DNA of 64,000 bases from Streptomyces sp. NBC_01214. GTDB taxonomy: Bacteria > Actinomycetota > Actinomycetes > Streptomycetales > Streptomycetaceae. Made by a program: the position numbers and the translations under genes. Shown piece by piece: positions 52,964-61,260 of this stretch. How positions within the stretch are numbered: the first letter of the stretch is position 1; each line of letters starts with the position of its first letter. The stretch is from positions 1,116,001 to 1,180,000 of the forward strand of contig NZ_JAPEOS010000003.1 in assembly GCF_026340975.1 (NCBI RefSeq). The letters run 5' to 3'. The notes below the pieces were generated by a model. That model made no database searches and was not told where the DNA came from. It saw nothing but the letters and a program-made list of their open reading frames with translations.

Positions 52964-53301
52964 CGGTCGGGATTCCGCAGCTCCGCCAACCGGGCTCCGT
53001 GCGTCCCGGTGGACGAACGCGGTCCCGGCCGGAGCCACCCGGTTGCGGCAACGGCGCGGTGGTGAAATCCGTCCGGGGCGCCGACCGGGGTGTCAGTCGG
53101 ATGGTCTGACGAACAGTCCGGGTCGCCCGGGCTCGACCGTGCTCCCGTACCCCCGAACGGAGGCGGGGGTCCACCTATTCGAGGGAACCGGCCGGTCGCA
53201 ACCAGGCTGCGAGGCCGTCAGCTGCCGAAGTAGAGGGCGACGACCCCGCTCGGGGCCGTGCGGTGCTCCGGCACCGCTGTGCGGTTACAAGGAGATGTCA
53301 C
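52964..53301. other. Non-coding stretch upstream of the chaplin gene
   Basis: These 338 bases hold no gene. They presumably contain the chaplin promoter. A short GTCAG/CTGAC hairpin lies at 53092-53110. I see nothing else. Confidence 0.45.
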
Positions 53302-53541
53302 GTGTCGCGTGTTCTGAAGAGTGCGGGTCTTGCCCTGGTGCTCGGCCTGGCGGTCATCGGCGGTGCGTCCTCGGCGTCCGCCGACGCCAACGCGGAGGGC
53401 TTCGCAGTCGGCTCGCCGGGTGTGCTTTCGGGCAACGTGGTCCAGATCCCGATCCACATTCCGATCAACCTGTGCGGCAACAGCATCAACGTGATCGGCG
53501 CGCTCAACCCGGCCGCCGGCAACGTCTGCGTCAACGCCTGA
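53302..53541 (+). CDS. Short chaplin
   Basis: This 79-residue protein has a Sec signal peptide (about residues 1-28, ending SASADA) and one chaplin domain with the two conserved Cys residues (LCGNSINVIGALNPAAGNVCVN). Short chaplins assemble into an amyloid-like hydrophobic layer on aerial hyphae. The GTG at 53302 has AAGGAGAT just upstream. Its 3' end overlaps the end of the carbonic-anhydrase remnant on the other strand by 11 bases. Which chaplin it corresponds to cannot be told. Confidence 0.92.
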   Translation: MSRVLKSAGLALVLGLAVIGGASSASADANAEGFAVGSPGVLSGNVVQIPIHIPINLCGNSINVIGALNPAAGNVCVNA

Positions 53542-54100
53542 CGGTCGTGAACCGTGGCCCGTCCCGGTCGGAGGCTCGGCCGGGACGGGCCCGCACGCGG
53601 CACCACCGCCAGGCCAGGCTGCGTACGTGCTGGTCGCGCAGCTCGTAGCGGGCGGCGAGCACGGCCAGCTCGCCCGTGGCCACCTCCCCTGCGAGGTCGG
53701 GCTCGGCCGCGAGCCGTCTGCGGACGTTGCGCACGTGTGCGTTGATCGTCGCGTCGACGCGGGCCTCGCCGGACTGACCGTGATCGATGGAAGGCCGTAT
53801 CTGATCGGCCAGGACGAGCACGAGCGGTATGCGCAGCTCCAGGACCCCGTACGAGATGCTCCCCAGAACCGCCTCGTCCAGCACCTCACCCGCCGACCGC
53901 ACGGTCAGCAGGTCACCCAGCCCCTGGTCGAAGACCAGCTCGGGCGGAACGCGCGAATCTACGCAGGCCAGCACGATCGCGAAGGGCTGCTGGCCCCGGA
54001 CCACGCGGCGGCGCACCGCCGCGGACTCGTGCGGATGGTCCTGGCGCCGGGCCCGCCACCGCAGGTTGCCGAGCCGCCGGGCCCCGAGCCCGTCCGGCAT
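53531..54100 (-). pseudogene. Beta-carbonic anhydrase lacking the HxxCG zinc motif
   Basis: This frame of 189 residues has the N-terminal zinc motif CVDSRVPPELVFDQGLGDL and the SAGEVLDEAVLGS block of beta-carbonic anhydrases, then IPLVLVLADQIRPSIDHGQSGEAR. In the family the LVLVLGH segment is followed by the HxxCG zinc pair, roughly 25-30 residues before the DQIRP-like segment. Here the two parts are joined directly at about 53806-53812, an in-frame deletion that leaves one zinc ligand pair out. It may still fold, but carbonic anhydrase activity is unlikely. The ATG at 54100 is uncertain. Confidence 0.75.
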
Positions 54101-54164
54101 CGGAATTTCGGCCGACCCGGGCCCGCGTGCGAGGCTTGGCCAGCACCCGGGAGGAGACATCACG

Positions 54165-54815
54165 ATGCACGCGCCGAGCCGGCCGGAAGACCTAGAACAC
54201 CCCGAACTGCTCTGGGCCAGAGCGGTGACCATGGCCATGGTGGACACCGCGTGCTCGACGAGCACCGAGTTCGCCCTCGACGACGACGGGCTGTGGTGCC
54301 ACTCCACCGGCGGGGACGGCTGGTGGCGCCTGACCATGGTGGAGGGCGGGCACGCGGTGTTCTGCGGGCAGGACCCCGACGGCAGCCACACCCACGTCGG
54401 CGGCGAGCAGATCGACTTCCTCGCGGGCGGCCCCGACTGGCTGCCCTGGGACCTCCTGCGCGACGACGCCGCCGGCAATCTCTTCGGCTTCGTCTACTGG
54501 TGGGAGAACGGCGCGTGGCACCGCATCCCGTACCCGGACGAGGTGCGCGAGGACGGACTGGAGGGGGCCGCCGCTTGGGTGGGCTCGGACGAGGAGGAGT
54601 TCCTCGGCCTCACCGTGTCCTCGTTCGACGCCCCTTACGCGCTGGAGCGGAGCCTGACCGAGGCCGTCGCCCGGTTCGCGGCACTGGCACGGGAACGCAA
54701 GGCCGACGCGGACGCCGTGGCGGCGCTGTTGGCGGCGGCCCACACCGAAGGCTGCCCGGCCCCGCGCCTCGACGCCGCACTCGACTTCGCCGCCCGCGCG
54801 GGCATCCTCGCGTAG
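54165..54815 (+). CDS. Hypothetical protein, 216 residues
   Basis: This 216-residue soluble protein has a Trp-rich, acidic first half (WWRLTMVEGG, FVYWWENGAWHRIP) and an Ala-rich helical second half. I recognise no family. It looks like Streptomyces proteins of unknown function. The ATG at 54165 has GGGAGGAG 10 bases upstream. It is divergent from the carbonic-anhydrase remnant with 64 bases between. Confidence 0.7.
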   Translation: MHAPSRPEDLEHPELLWARAVTMAMVDTACSTSTEFALDDDGLWCHSTGGDGWWRLTMVEGGHAVFCGQDPDGSHTHVGGEQIDFLAGGPDWLPWDLLRDDAAGNLFGFVYWWENGAWHRIPYPDEVREDGLEGAAAWVGSDEEEFLGLTVSSFDAPYALERSLTEAVARFAALARERKADADAVAALLAAAHTEGCPAPRLDAALDFAARAGILA

Positions 54816-54889
54816 GGCCACGGCCGACGGGCCCGCCGCACGCGATGTGCGGCGGGCCCGGCGGCCGTTCCCCATCGGGCCCCGCGCAC

Positions 54890-56380
54890 CTACTTGAGCG
54901 CGGAGAACGCCTTGGTGAAGGCCAGCGGCTGCTGGAGGATCGAACTGCACGTCGCGTCGGCGTGGTTGACGGCCCCGGCCGCGCACTGCTTGTCCCGCGT
55001 GGAAGACCACATGGCCAGCCGGCCGATCCCCTTCGACGCGGCGAACTGCACGAGCTGCGTCGCGTCCTCCACCGTGAAGACCTCGCTCGCGACATCGTTC
55101 ACGCCGATCATCGGCGTGACGGCCACGGCCTTCCACGCCGCCGCCTCGGACAGCCCGAGCACGCCCTTGATCTGCGCCTGCGTGGCCGTCGCGGCCTGGA
55201 TCGCGTACTGCCCCATGTCCCCGCTGTACGCCGGTCCGTAATCCATCGCCATGATGTTGACGGCGTCGACGCGCACACCGTTCTTCTTGGCATCGGCCAG
55301 CAGCGCCACACCCGGCTGGGTCAGGCCCTCGGGCATCACGGGCAGGGTGAAGCCGACGTCCAGGCCCGGGTGGGACTTCTGCAGCCGGGCGATGGCCTGC
55401 GCGCGGCGCGCGTTGGCCGCCGTGTCCGGCAGGGCCGCGCCCTCGATGTCGAAGTCGACCTTGGTGAGCCGGTACTGGTCGACGACCTTCCCGTACGCGG
55501 CGGCCAGCTCGTCCACGGTGGCGCAGTTCAGCGCCAGTTCGTGACCGGCGGCCCCGCCGAACGACACCCGGACGTCGCCGCCCTTGGCGCGCAGCGCACC
55601 GATCTGGGCGGCGACCTTGTCGTTCGCGAGATCCGTGACGCCGCCCCACAGCGGGGCGCAGCCGCCGCCCGAGGTGATGAAGGCCAGGTGGAACTCCTTC
55701 ACACCCGTCTTCGTCGCGGTGTCGAGCAGGTCGTAGGCGGGGTACAGGGACGTGTCCACGTACGGGGCGAAGCGCGCGCCGGTGCCCCCGGGGGCGGGAG
55801 TGTGGGTGGGGGCGGTCGCGGTGGGGGAGGGCGACGTGGTCCCGGTGGGCTTTGCGGACGTGGTGGGCGCGGTCGGGGCCGGGCTCGCCGTGACGGTGGG
55901 CCGGACGGTGGGGCGCCCGCTGGGCTGGGTCGTGGCGCCCTGGTCCACCGAGCACTTCACCCCGTTGATCAGGCACCCCGTGGGGTTGCCCAGGGTGCCG
56001 GTTCCGCTCGCCACGAAGCCGACGGTGACGGAGGCCCCGGCCGCCAACTGCCCGTTCCAGCTCGCGGGCTTCACGGTCACGCGGCGGCCGGAGACCGTGT
56101 GGGTGCCGTTCCAGAGCGAGTCGATCTTCGTGCCCTCCGGCAGGTCGAACTGGAGGGTCCAGTCCGACTGCGCCGTGCTGGTGCTGTTGGTGATGACGTA
56201 CTGGCCGGTGTAACCGCCGCTCCAGGAGCTGGACTTCGTGTACACGGCCCCGACCGAGGTCGCCTGCGCGGTCCCGGTGAGGGCGAAGGCCGCCCCACCG
56301 ATCACCGCCGCCGCCACGACGGCGCCCGTGACCTTGGCCGTACGGCTCGTCCTGCGCCGGTGCCCGACTGTGCTGCCCAT
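54890..56380 (-). CDS. CBM2-GH18 chitinase
   Basis: This 496-residue protein has a Sec signal peptide (residues about 1-40), an N-terminal carbohydrate-binding module CBM2-like (GYTGQYVITNSTSTAQSDWTLQFDLP), a Pro/Thr-rich linker (about 160-200), and a GH18-type catalytic domain with VDFDIEGAALP, the DxxDxDxE motif, near residue 305. It should break chitin or related polymers outside the cell. The ATG at 56380 has no strong Shine-Dalgarno. A 14-bp inverted repeat stands 53 bases upstream. The domain order is common among Streptomyces chitinases. Confidence 0.9.
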   Translation of the reverse strand: MGSTVGHRRRTSRTAKVTGAVVAAAVIGGAAFALTGTAQATSVGAVYTKSSSWSGGYTGQYVITNSTSTAQSDWTLQFDLPEGTKIDSLWNGTHTVSGRRVTVKPASWNGQLAAGASVTVGFVASGTGTLGNPTGCLINGVKCSVDQGATTQPSGRPTVRPTVTASPAPTAPTTSAKPTGTTSPSPTATAPTHTPAPGGTGARFAPYVDTSLYPAYDLLDTATKTGVKEFHLAFITSGGGCAPLWGGVTDLANDKVAAQIGALRAKGGDVRVSFGGAAGHELALNCATVDELAAAYGKVVDQYRLTKVDFDIEGAALPDTAANARRAQAIARLQKSHPGLDVGFTLPVMPEGLTQPGVALLADAKKNGVRVDAVNIMAMDYGPAYSGDMGQYAIQAATATQAQIKGVLGLSEAAAWKAVAVTPMIGVNDVASEVFTVEDATQLVQFAASKGIGRLAMWSSTRDKQCAAGAVNHADATCSSILQQPLAFTKAFSALK

Positions 56381-56432
56381 CGCGTGCCTACCTCTGTGTT
56401 ACTGGGGAGTTGGGGGATCCGGCAGCACGCTA

Positions 56433-56470
56433 GCCGCACCGAAACGGACATTCGTTCGTTTCGGTGCGGC
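56433..56470. promoter_or_regulatory. 14-bp inverted repeat upstream of the chitinase gene
   Basis: GCCGCACCGAAACG (56433-56446) and its exact complement (56457-56470) enclose a ten-base loop. It lies between the VOC gene end and the chitinase start, so it could be a terminator for the former or an operator for the latter. Confidence 0.55.
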
Positions 56471-56559
56471 CCTGATGAGTCTTACGTTCCGCTTAAGGTG
56501 GCGGTAAGGGCCGGCCAAGGATGCCGAGGGCGTGCGTCCTGCTCCCGCGGTTCCCGGCC

Positions 56560-56931
56560 TCAGCCGTGAGCGGCGTCGATGACGCAGAAGCGGTTGCCCT
56601 CGGGGTCGGCCAGCACCACGAAGTCCGGGTCCTCCGGGTAGGAATCCCAGTCGACGTGCCGGGCGCCCAGGGAGACCAGCCGCTCCACCTCCGCCGCCTG
56701 CTCGGCGGCGTCCGCCGCGTACAGGTCGAGGTGGACGCGCGGCCGCTCCTGTACGGGCGTGACGCTGCGGCCGAGCGCCAGGCCCGGCCCGCCGCCGTCG
56801 GCCGGCACCAGGACCGTCCAGCCTTCGTCCACCTGGCCGTCACGCGGTACGTACCCCAGCGCCCGGCTCCAGAATTCCGCGGCCCGCCGCACGTCCGCGG
56901 CTCCCATGACGATCGTTCCGAGGGTCAGCAT
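56560..56931 (-). CDS. VOC family (glyoxalase-like) protein
   Basis: This 123-residue protein has one VOC beta-alpha-beta unit pair, with MLTLGTIVMGAADVRRAAEFW at the start and DPEGNRFCVIDA at the end. Members bind metals or act as resistance or dioxygenase-type proteins. The ATG at 56931 is preceded by no clear site; a longer start is possible. The substrate is unknown. Confidence 0.85.
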   Translation of the reverse strand: MLTLGTIVMGAADVRRAAEFWSRALGYVPRDGQVDEGWTVLVPADGGGPGLALGRSVTPVQERPRVHLDLYAADAAEQAAEVERLVSLGARHVDWDSYPEDPDFVVLADPEGNRFCVIDAAHG

Positions 56932-56972
56932 GATCCGATTCTGGCAAACCGGGTGCGGCCGGGAGGCGCGCC

Positions 56973-58097
56973 CTAAGGTGCCGCGGGCCGCTCGATCGCG
57001 ACCATCGCCGCGTCGTCGTCCAAGGTGTGGCCGGCCGCGTGCGCGAGCAGGTCCTGGCACAGCAGGTCCAACAGTGCCTGCGGGCGCAGTCCCGACCACG
57101 CGCTCACGCGTCGCGCCAGCGGGTAGAAGGCCCCCGCCCGGTCGCGCGCCTCCAGGACGCCGTCCGTGTACAGGAGTAGGACGTCACCCTCGGCGAAGGC
57201 GAACGTCTGCGCGGTGACCGCCGACGCCACGAGCCCGGCGAGCCCCAGCGGCGGCGCGGGCCGGTCCACCTCCAGCTGCTCGGCGCCGCCCGCGCGCAGC
57301 ACGAGCAGCGGCGGCGGATGGCCGCAGCTGACGAGGTGCAGCACCGGCTCGGCGTCGGGGATCTCCAGGACGGCCGCGGTCACGAAGCTCTCGCCCTCGT
57401 CCCCGGCACCGTCCAGGTCCCCGGAGACCGCCGCCTCCAGGTAGTTCACCAGGCCCGGCAGACCGGCCTCCTGGTGGGCGGAGGCCCGGAAGGCGCCCAG
57501 GACGAGCGCGGCGTCCCCGACCGCCTCCAGCCCCTTGCCCCGCACATCGCCGATGATCATCCGCGTGCCGGTGGCCGTCCGGGCGGCGGCGTACAGATCG
57601 CCGCCGATCTGGGCCTCGGCCGCGGCGGCCAGGTACACGGAGGCGACGCCCAGCGGGCCGATCCGGTCGGGCAGCGGCCGCAGGACCACCTCCTGGGCGG
57701 TCTCCGCCACCGAGCGCAGCTGGGTCAGCTCCTTCTCGTGTTCCTCGCGCAGGTGGGCGAAGAAGGTCACGAACACCGAGATCATCACGAGGGCGATGAT
57801 CTGGAAGGTGTGGTTCAGATCGGTCAGGCTGGTGCGCGCGGTGGCGACCACCACCTGGGCCAGTACGGCGACCAGACCGACGAAGGCCGTCATCCGGGGC
57901 CCCGCGAACGACGCGGTCACCGCGGGTGCGGCGGCCAGGAACGGACCGAGGTGCACCTCGGGCGGGGCGAGCACGTCGATCAACGTCACGAGGGCGATCA
58001 GCGCGAACGGGACCGCCAGCTGCGCGTGGCTCACCTTGGGGAACCGGAGGTGACGGGGGTGCGACGGCGACCGGAGATCCATCCCTCCTGCATACAC
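56973..58097 (-). CDS. Membrane-bound PP2C/SpoIIE-type serine phosphatase
   Basis: This 374-residue protein has a short cytoplasmic N-terminus, four to five membrane segments (FALIALVTLIDVL and on), and a C-terminal SpoIIE phosphatase domain with GGDLYAAART, IGDVRGKGLEA, LLYTDGVLEARD and LDDDAAMVAIE. It probably dephosphorylates an anti-anti-sigma factor. The GTG at 58097 is used; the ATG at 58082 directly abuts AGGAGG, which is too close. It lies 41 bases upstream of the VOC gene. Confidence 0.88.
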   Translation of the reverse strand: MYAGGMDLRSPSHPRHLRFPKVSHAQLAVPFALIALVTLIDVLAPPEVHLGPFLAAAPAVTASFAGPRMTAFVGLVAVLAQVVVATARTSLTDLNHTFQIIALVMISVFVTFFAHLREEHEKELTQLRSVAETAQEVVLRPLPDRIGPLGVASVYLAAAAEAQIGGDLYAAARTATGTRMIIGDVRGKGLEAVGDAALVLGAFRASAHQEAGLPGLVNYLEAAVSGDLDGAGDEGESFVTAAVLEIPDAEPVLHLVSCGHPPPLLVLRAGGAEQLEVDRPAPPLGLAGLVASAVTAQTFAFAEGDVLLLYTDGVLEARDRAGAFYPLARRVSAWSGLRPQALLDLLCQDLLAHAAGHTLDDDAAMVAIERPAAP

Positions 58098-58174
58098 CGC
58101 GCGGTGAGCCGGATCCCCGAAGCCAGGCCGTCGCGTTCGGCCCTGCCGGTCCTACGGGCGGCGGCCGGTCCTAC

Positions 58175-59011
58175 CTACGGGCGGCGGCCGGGCCTACCGC
58201 CCTTGCCGCCCTTCGCACCCTTACCGCCCTTGGGACCGCCGGACGCCCCGCGGGGGCTCTTGCCGGCCGGCTTCCCGGACGCGGACTTCCCGGCCCCCGA
58301 CTTCCCCGCCCCCGACTTCCGCTGTGCGCCCCCGCCACCGCCGCCACCCGTACCCGCGTCCGGGCGCTTGCGCTTCGCCTTGGGCTGCGGCGGGGTCGGT
58401 GTGCGCCCCCGCGTGCTGTTCACGGTCCGGCCGCGGACGATCCCGATGAACTCCTCCACCAGATCGGTGGTCTCCTCCTGCGGCCACGACAGCGCAACCC
58501 GCGAGGCGGGCGCGTCGGACACCGGCCGGTAGGTCAGGTCCTTGCGGTGGTGCAGGCGGGCGAGGGACTGCGGGACGACGAGCACGCCCACTCCGGCGGC
58601 CACCAGCTCGATCGCGTCCGCCGTCGTCTCGGGCCGCTCGATCGCGGGCTTGCCCGGCAGCTGCTCCCAGTCCAGGGTGTCGTCGAGCGGGTGGAACACG
58701 ACCTCGTCGGCGAGATCCTCGGTGGACACCTCTTCCGCAGCGGCCACGAGGTGGTCCTTGGGGACCACGACCACCGTGGTCTCCGTGTAGAGGGGGATCG
58801 CGCTGAGGTCGTCGCGGTCGACCGGCAGCCGCACGAAACCGGCGTCGGCGCCGCCCGCCCGCAGCACGCCGCACGCCTCGATCGGGGACACCGCGACCAA
58901 GGTCAGCGGGACGTCGGGCAGCCGCTCGTTCCAGATGCGCACCCACTTGCTGGGTGTGACCCCCGGGACATAAGCGAGCCGGAACGAATGGGGTACTTCC
59001 GAGCCTGTCAC
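58175..59011 (-). CDS. LysR-type substrate-binding domain protein without HTH
   Basis: This 278-residue protein has only the effector-binding half of a LysR regulator (LAYVPGVTPSKWVRIW to VEEFIGIVRG, residues about 11-200) and a C-terminal tail of about 70 residues rich in Gly, Lys, Ser and Pro. The N-terminal DNA-binding domain is absent. The GTG at 59011 lies six bases after a TAACCT -10 box, so its mRNA is probably leaderless. It is divergent from DUF5997, a pairing seen in other Streptomyces. Confidence 0.82.
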   Translation of the reverse strand: MTGSEVPHSFRLAYVPGVTPSKWVRIWNERLPDVPLTLVAVSPIEACGVLRAGGADAGFVRLPVDRDDLSAIPLYTETTVVVVPKDHLVAAAEEVSTEDLADEVVFHPLDDTLDWEQLPGKPAIERPETTADAIELVAAGVGVLVVPQSLARLHHRKDLTYRPVSDAPASRVALSWPQEETTDLVEEFIGIVRGRTVNSTRGRTPTPPQPKAKRKRPDAGTGGGGGGGAQRKSGAGKSGAGKSASGKPAGKSPRGASGGPKGGKGAKGGKGGRPGRRP

Positions 59012-59069
59012 CCCGCAAGGTTACCGGTCGTGGTCGGAGGTAGCGCACACGCTCGATACTCTTGACACC

Positions 59070-59474
59070 ATGACGTCGCACCAGAACACCCAGACGATGA
59101 AGCCCGCGACCGCGGCGAAGAAGCTGGGCGTGTACCTCGAGGCCACCCCCGCAGAGTTCCAGGAGGGTGTCGTCTCGCGCAGCGAATTGAGTGCGCTCCA
59201 GGCCGATCCGCCCCAGTGGCTGAAGGAGCTGCGCGCCAACGGTCCGCACCCGCGACCGGTGGTGGCGGCCAAGCTCGGCGTGTCCATCGCCGGCCTCGCC
59301 CGCGGCGGGGTCACCGAGCCCCTCACCACGGAGCAGATCGAAGCACTGAAGCAGGAGGCCCCGGAGTGGCTCCAGCGTGAGCGCGCCACCCAGGCCGAGG
59401 TCCGCAAGGAGACGGTCCGGATCAAGGAGAAGAACGCCGAGAAGGCCGAGAAGGCCCGCGGTCAGCAGTCCTGA
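59070..59474 (+). CDS. DUF5997 family protein
   Basis: This 134-residue protein reads QTMKPATAAKKLGVYLEATP with a repeated helical unit (AAKKLGVYLEATPAEFQEG and VAAKLGVSIAGLARGG), ending in a Lys/Glu-rich helix. The family is actinobacterial and its function is unknown; the helical repeats look like a degenerate DNA-binding fold. A GATACT -10 box (59055-59060) ends nine bases before the ATG, suggesting leaderless translation. Confidence 0.85.
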   Translation: MTSHQNTQTMKPATAAKKLGVYLEATPAEFQEGVVSRSELSALQADPPQWLKELRANGPHPRPVVAAKLGVSIAGLARGGVTEPLTTEQIEALKQEAPEWLQRERATQAEVRKETVRIKEKNAEKAEKARGQQS

Positions 59475-59491
59475 CCTGCGACTGCTCCTTC

Positions 59492-59531
59492 CGTCAGGCC
59501 TGGTCTCCCCGTGCGGAGGCCGGGCCTGACG
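59492..59531 (+). terminator. Hairpin terminator after the DUF5997 gene
   Basis: CGTCAGGCCTGG and CCGGGCCTGACG pair at 11 of 12 positions around a 16-base loop, 17 bases after the stop codon. Confidence 0.75.
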
Positions 59532-59607
59532 CCTTCTCCCGGCCCGCTCCGCCCTTACCCCGTACCCTCTCCAGACCCCCTGCGCTCGCGGGAGACCACC
59601 GGCCGGA

Positions 59608-60186
59608 TCACCCGGCAGTCCCGTCTCCCCCCAGCAGCCGCACCGCCCGCTCGAGCCGGGCCCGCCTGGTCTCCGGGGTGAGCGCCTGGAGCAACGGCAG
59701 GATCACCTGGTAGCGCCCGGTGCGGTCGAGCGCCTCGAACGCCTTCGCGGCCGCCGGATCCGCTTCGAAGGCCGCCGCGAGGTCCGGTGGCACCGCCGCC
59801 GTCCGCTGGGACTCGTAGGCGTGCGTCCACCGTCCGTCCGCCTGCGCCCTGCGCACCTCGGCGAGCCCGGGCTCACGCATCCGCCCCGCGGCGCTCAGCT
59901 CCGCGACCTTGTCCACGTTCACCTGGGACCACAGGCTCCTGGGCCGGCGCGGCACGTACTTCTGTAGGTAGTACCGCTCGTCGAGGGCGCGCCGCTGCCC
60001 GGAGATCCAGCCGTAACACAGGCCGATGTCGACCAGCTCGTCATCGGTGACCGACGCGATCCCGGACCGCTTCTTGGCCAGCTTGATCCACACGCCCTCG
60101 TGGCGCGTGTGGTGCTCGGCCAACCAGCTCTCGAACGCCTCGGCGTCCACGAAGCCGATGATCTCCACCCCACCCAGTTCCTCCAT
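59608..60186 (-). CDS. YdeI/OmpD-associated family protein
   Basis: This 192-residue protein shows the YdeI pattern: FESWLAEHHTRHEGVWIKLAKK, ELVDIGLCYGWISGQRRALD and KYVPRRPRSLWSQVN, followed by a C-terminal helical DUF1905/bacteriocin-protection-like part. Members have unclear roles, some linked to resistance to small peptides. The start ATG at 60186 has a GAGG-like stretch upstream. It follows the ABC ATPase gene by nine bases, so the two are probably co-transcribed. Confidence 0.85.
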   Translation of the reverse strand: MEELGGVEIIGFVDAEAFESWLAEHHTRHEGVWIKLAKKRSGIASVTDDELVDIGLCYGWISGQRRALDERYYLQKYVPRRPRSLWSQVNVDKVAELSAAGRMREPGLAEVRRAQADGRWTHAYESQRTAAVPPDLAAAFEADPAAAKAFEALDRTGRYQVILPLLQALTPETRRARLERAVRLLGGDGTAG

Positions 60187-60195
60187 GCGCCCAGG

Positions 60196-61128
60196 CTATC
60201 GCCCGCCGTCCGGGCGGCATCGGGCCGACACGGCCCGGGAACCGGCGCACAGTTCGCCCAGCACCTCCTCCAACGTGGGCCTGCGGGTGTCGAGTTCGAG
60301 GATCACGATCCCGTGCTCGGTGGCCAGGGCGCCGACGCGCTCCGCCGTCATACCGGTCACGGCGAGCCGGCCCGGCCCCGACAGGCGGGCCCGGACCACC
60401 GTCGCGCCCGCGTCCGTCAGTACGGCGGCCAACTCGGCGTGGCGCGCAGCGCCCACGACGACCCGGGGCGCGGCGCTCCGGGCGGTGAACTCGGCCGCGG
60501 ACTGCGCCAGCACCGTCCGTCCCCGGTCGAGGACGACGATCCGGTCGGCCGTCTCGGCCATCTCCGCCGCGCGGTCACCGGTGATCGCGACCGTACGCCC
60601 CTGGGCGGCCAGTGCGCGCAGCAGCCGGCGGGCCCACCGCACCCCCTCGGGGTCCAGCCCGGCAAGCGGCTCGTCCAGGAGCAGCACGGGCGGATCCCCG
60701 AGCAGCGCCCCCGCGATGCGCAGCCGCTGCCGCATCGCGGGGGAGTACGTACCCACGCGCCGCCGCGGCTCCTGCGCCAGGCCCGTCTCCGCCAGCACCT
60801 CGGCCACCCGGCCCGCCCCGATGCCGTGCGCGCGGGCCAGCGCCCCCAGCACCGCCCCGGCGGTCCGCCGGCCGCGCAATCCGGCCGGATCGGGCAGGGC
60901 CCCGACCTGGTGGGGACTGCGCGGCCGGCCGCGCAGCGGGACCCCGCACACGGCGACCGTGCCCGCGGTGGGGGAGTCCAGCCCCAGGATCAGCCGCAGC
61001 GCGCTGGTCTTGCCGGCCCCGGCGGCGCCGAGGAACGCGGTGACCGCGCCGGGCGGGGCCGTGAGGGAGAGCCGGTCCACGGCGGTCCGGTCGCCGTGCG
61101 TCCTGGTGAGTTCCTTGACCTCGATCAC
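60196..61128 (-). CDS. Orphan ABC transporter ATP-binding protein
   Basis: This 310-residue ABC ATPase has Walker A GAAGAGKT, a degenerate signature YSPAMRQRLRIAGAL in place of LSGG, and Walker B VLLLDEPLAGLDPEG. The C-terminal 90 residues form a separate domain as in drug or antibiotic exporters of the DrrA type. The GTG at 61128 is used. No permease gene lies next to it. It is divergent from a two-component system with 132 bases between, and in Streptomyces such pairs often control the exporter. Confidence 0.88.
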   Translation of the reverse strand: MIEVKELTRTHGDRTAVDRLSLTAPPGAVTAFLGAAGAGKTSALRLILGLDSPTAGTVAVCGVPLRGRPRSPHQVGALPDPAGLRGRRTAGAVLGALARAHGIGAGRVAEVLAETGLAQEPRRRVGTYSPAMRQRLRIAGALLGDPPVLLLDEPLAGLDPEGVRWARRLLRALAAQGRTVAITGDRAAEMAETADRIVVLDRGRTVLAQSAAEFTARSAAPRVVVGAARHAELAAVLTDAGATVVRARLSGPGRLAVTGMTAERVGALATEHGIVILELDTRRPTLEEVLGELCAGSRAVSARCRPDGGR

Positions 61129-61260
61129 CCGGCCCACTCTGCCGGGGCGCCCGGCCCGCGGACATCGCACCGCCGGCGACAAACGCCCGGCGGCCTCCGC
61201 CCGGGGGCGTAAGCCCGGGGGCCGATGCCCGGGCCGGACACGGCTGACTACGGTCACGCC

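Noticed and set aside
53627..56569. Open frame of 980 codons on the + strand over the carbonic-anhydrase remnant and chitinase
   Set aside because: It crosses three better-supported genes, and its translation is Arg/Gly-rich without any motif.
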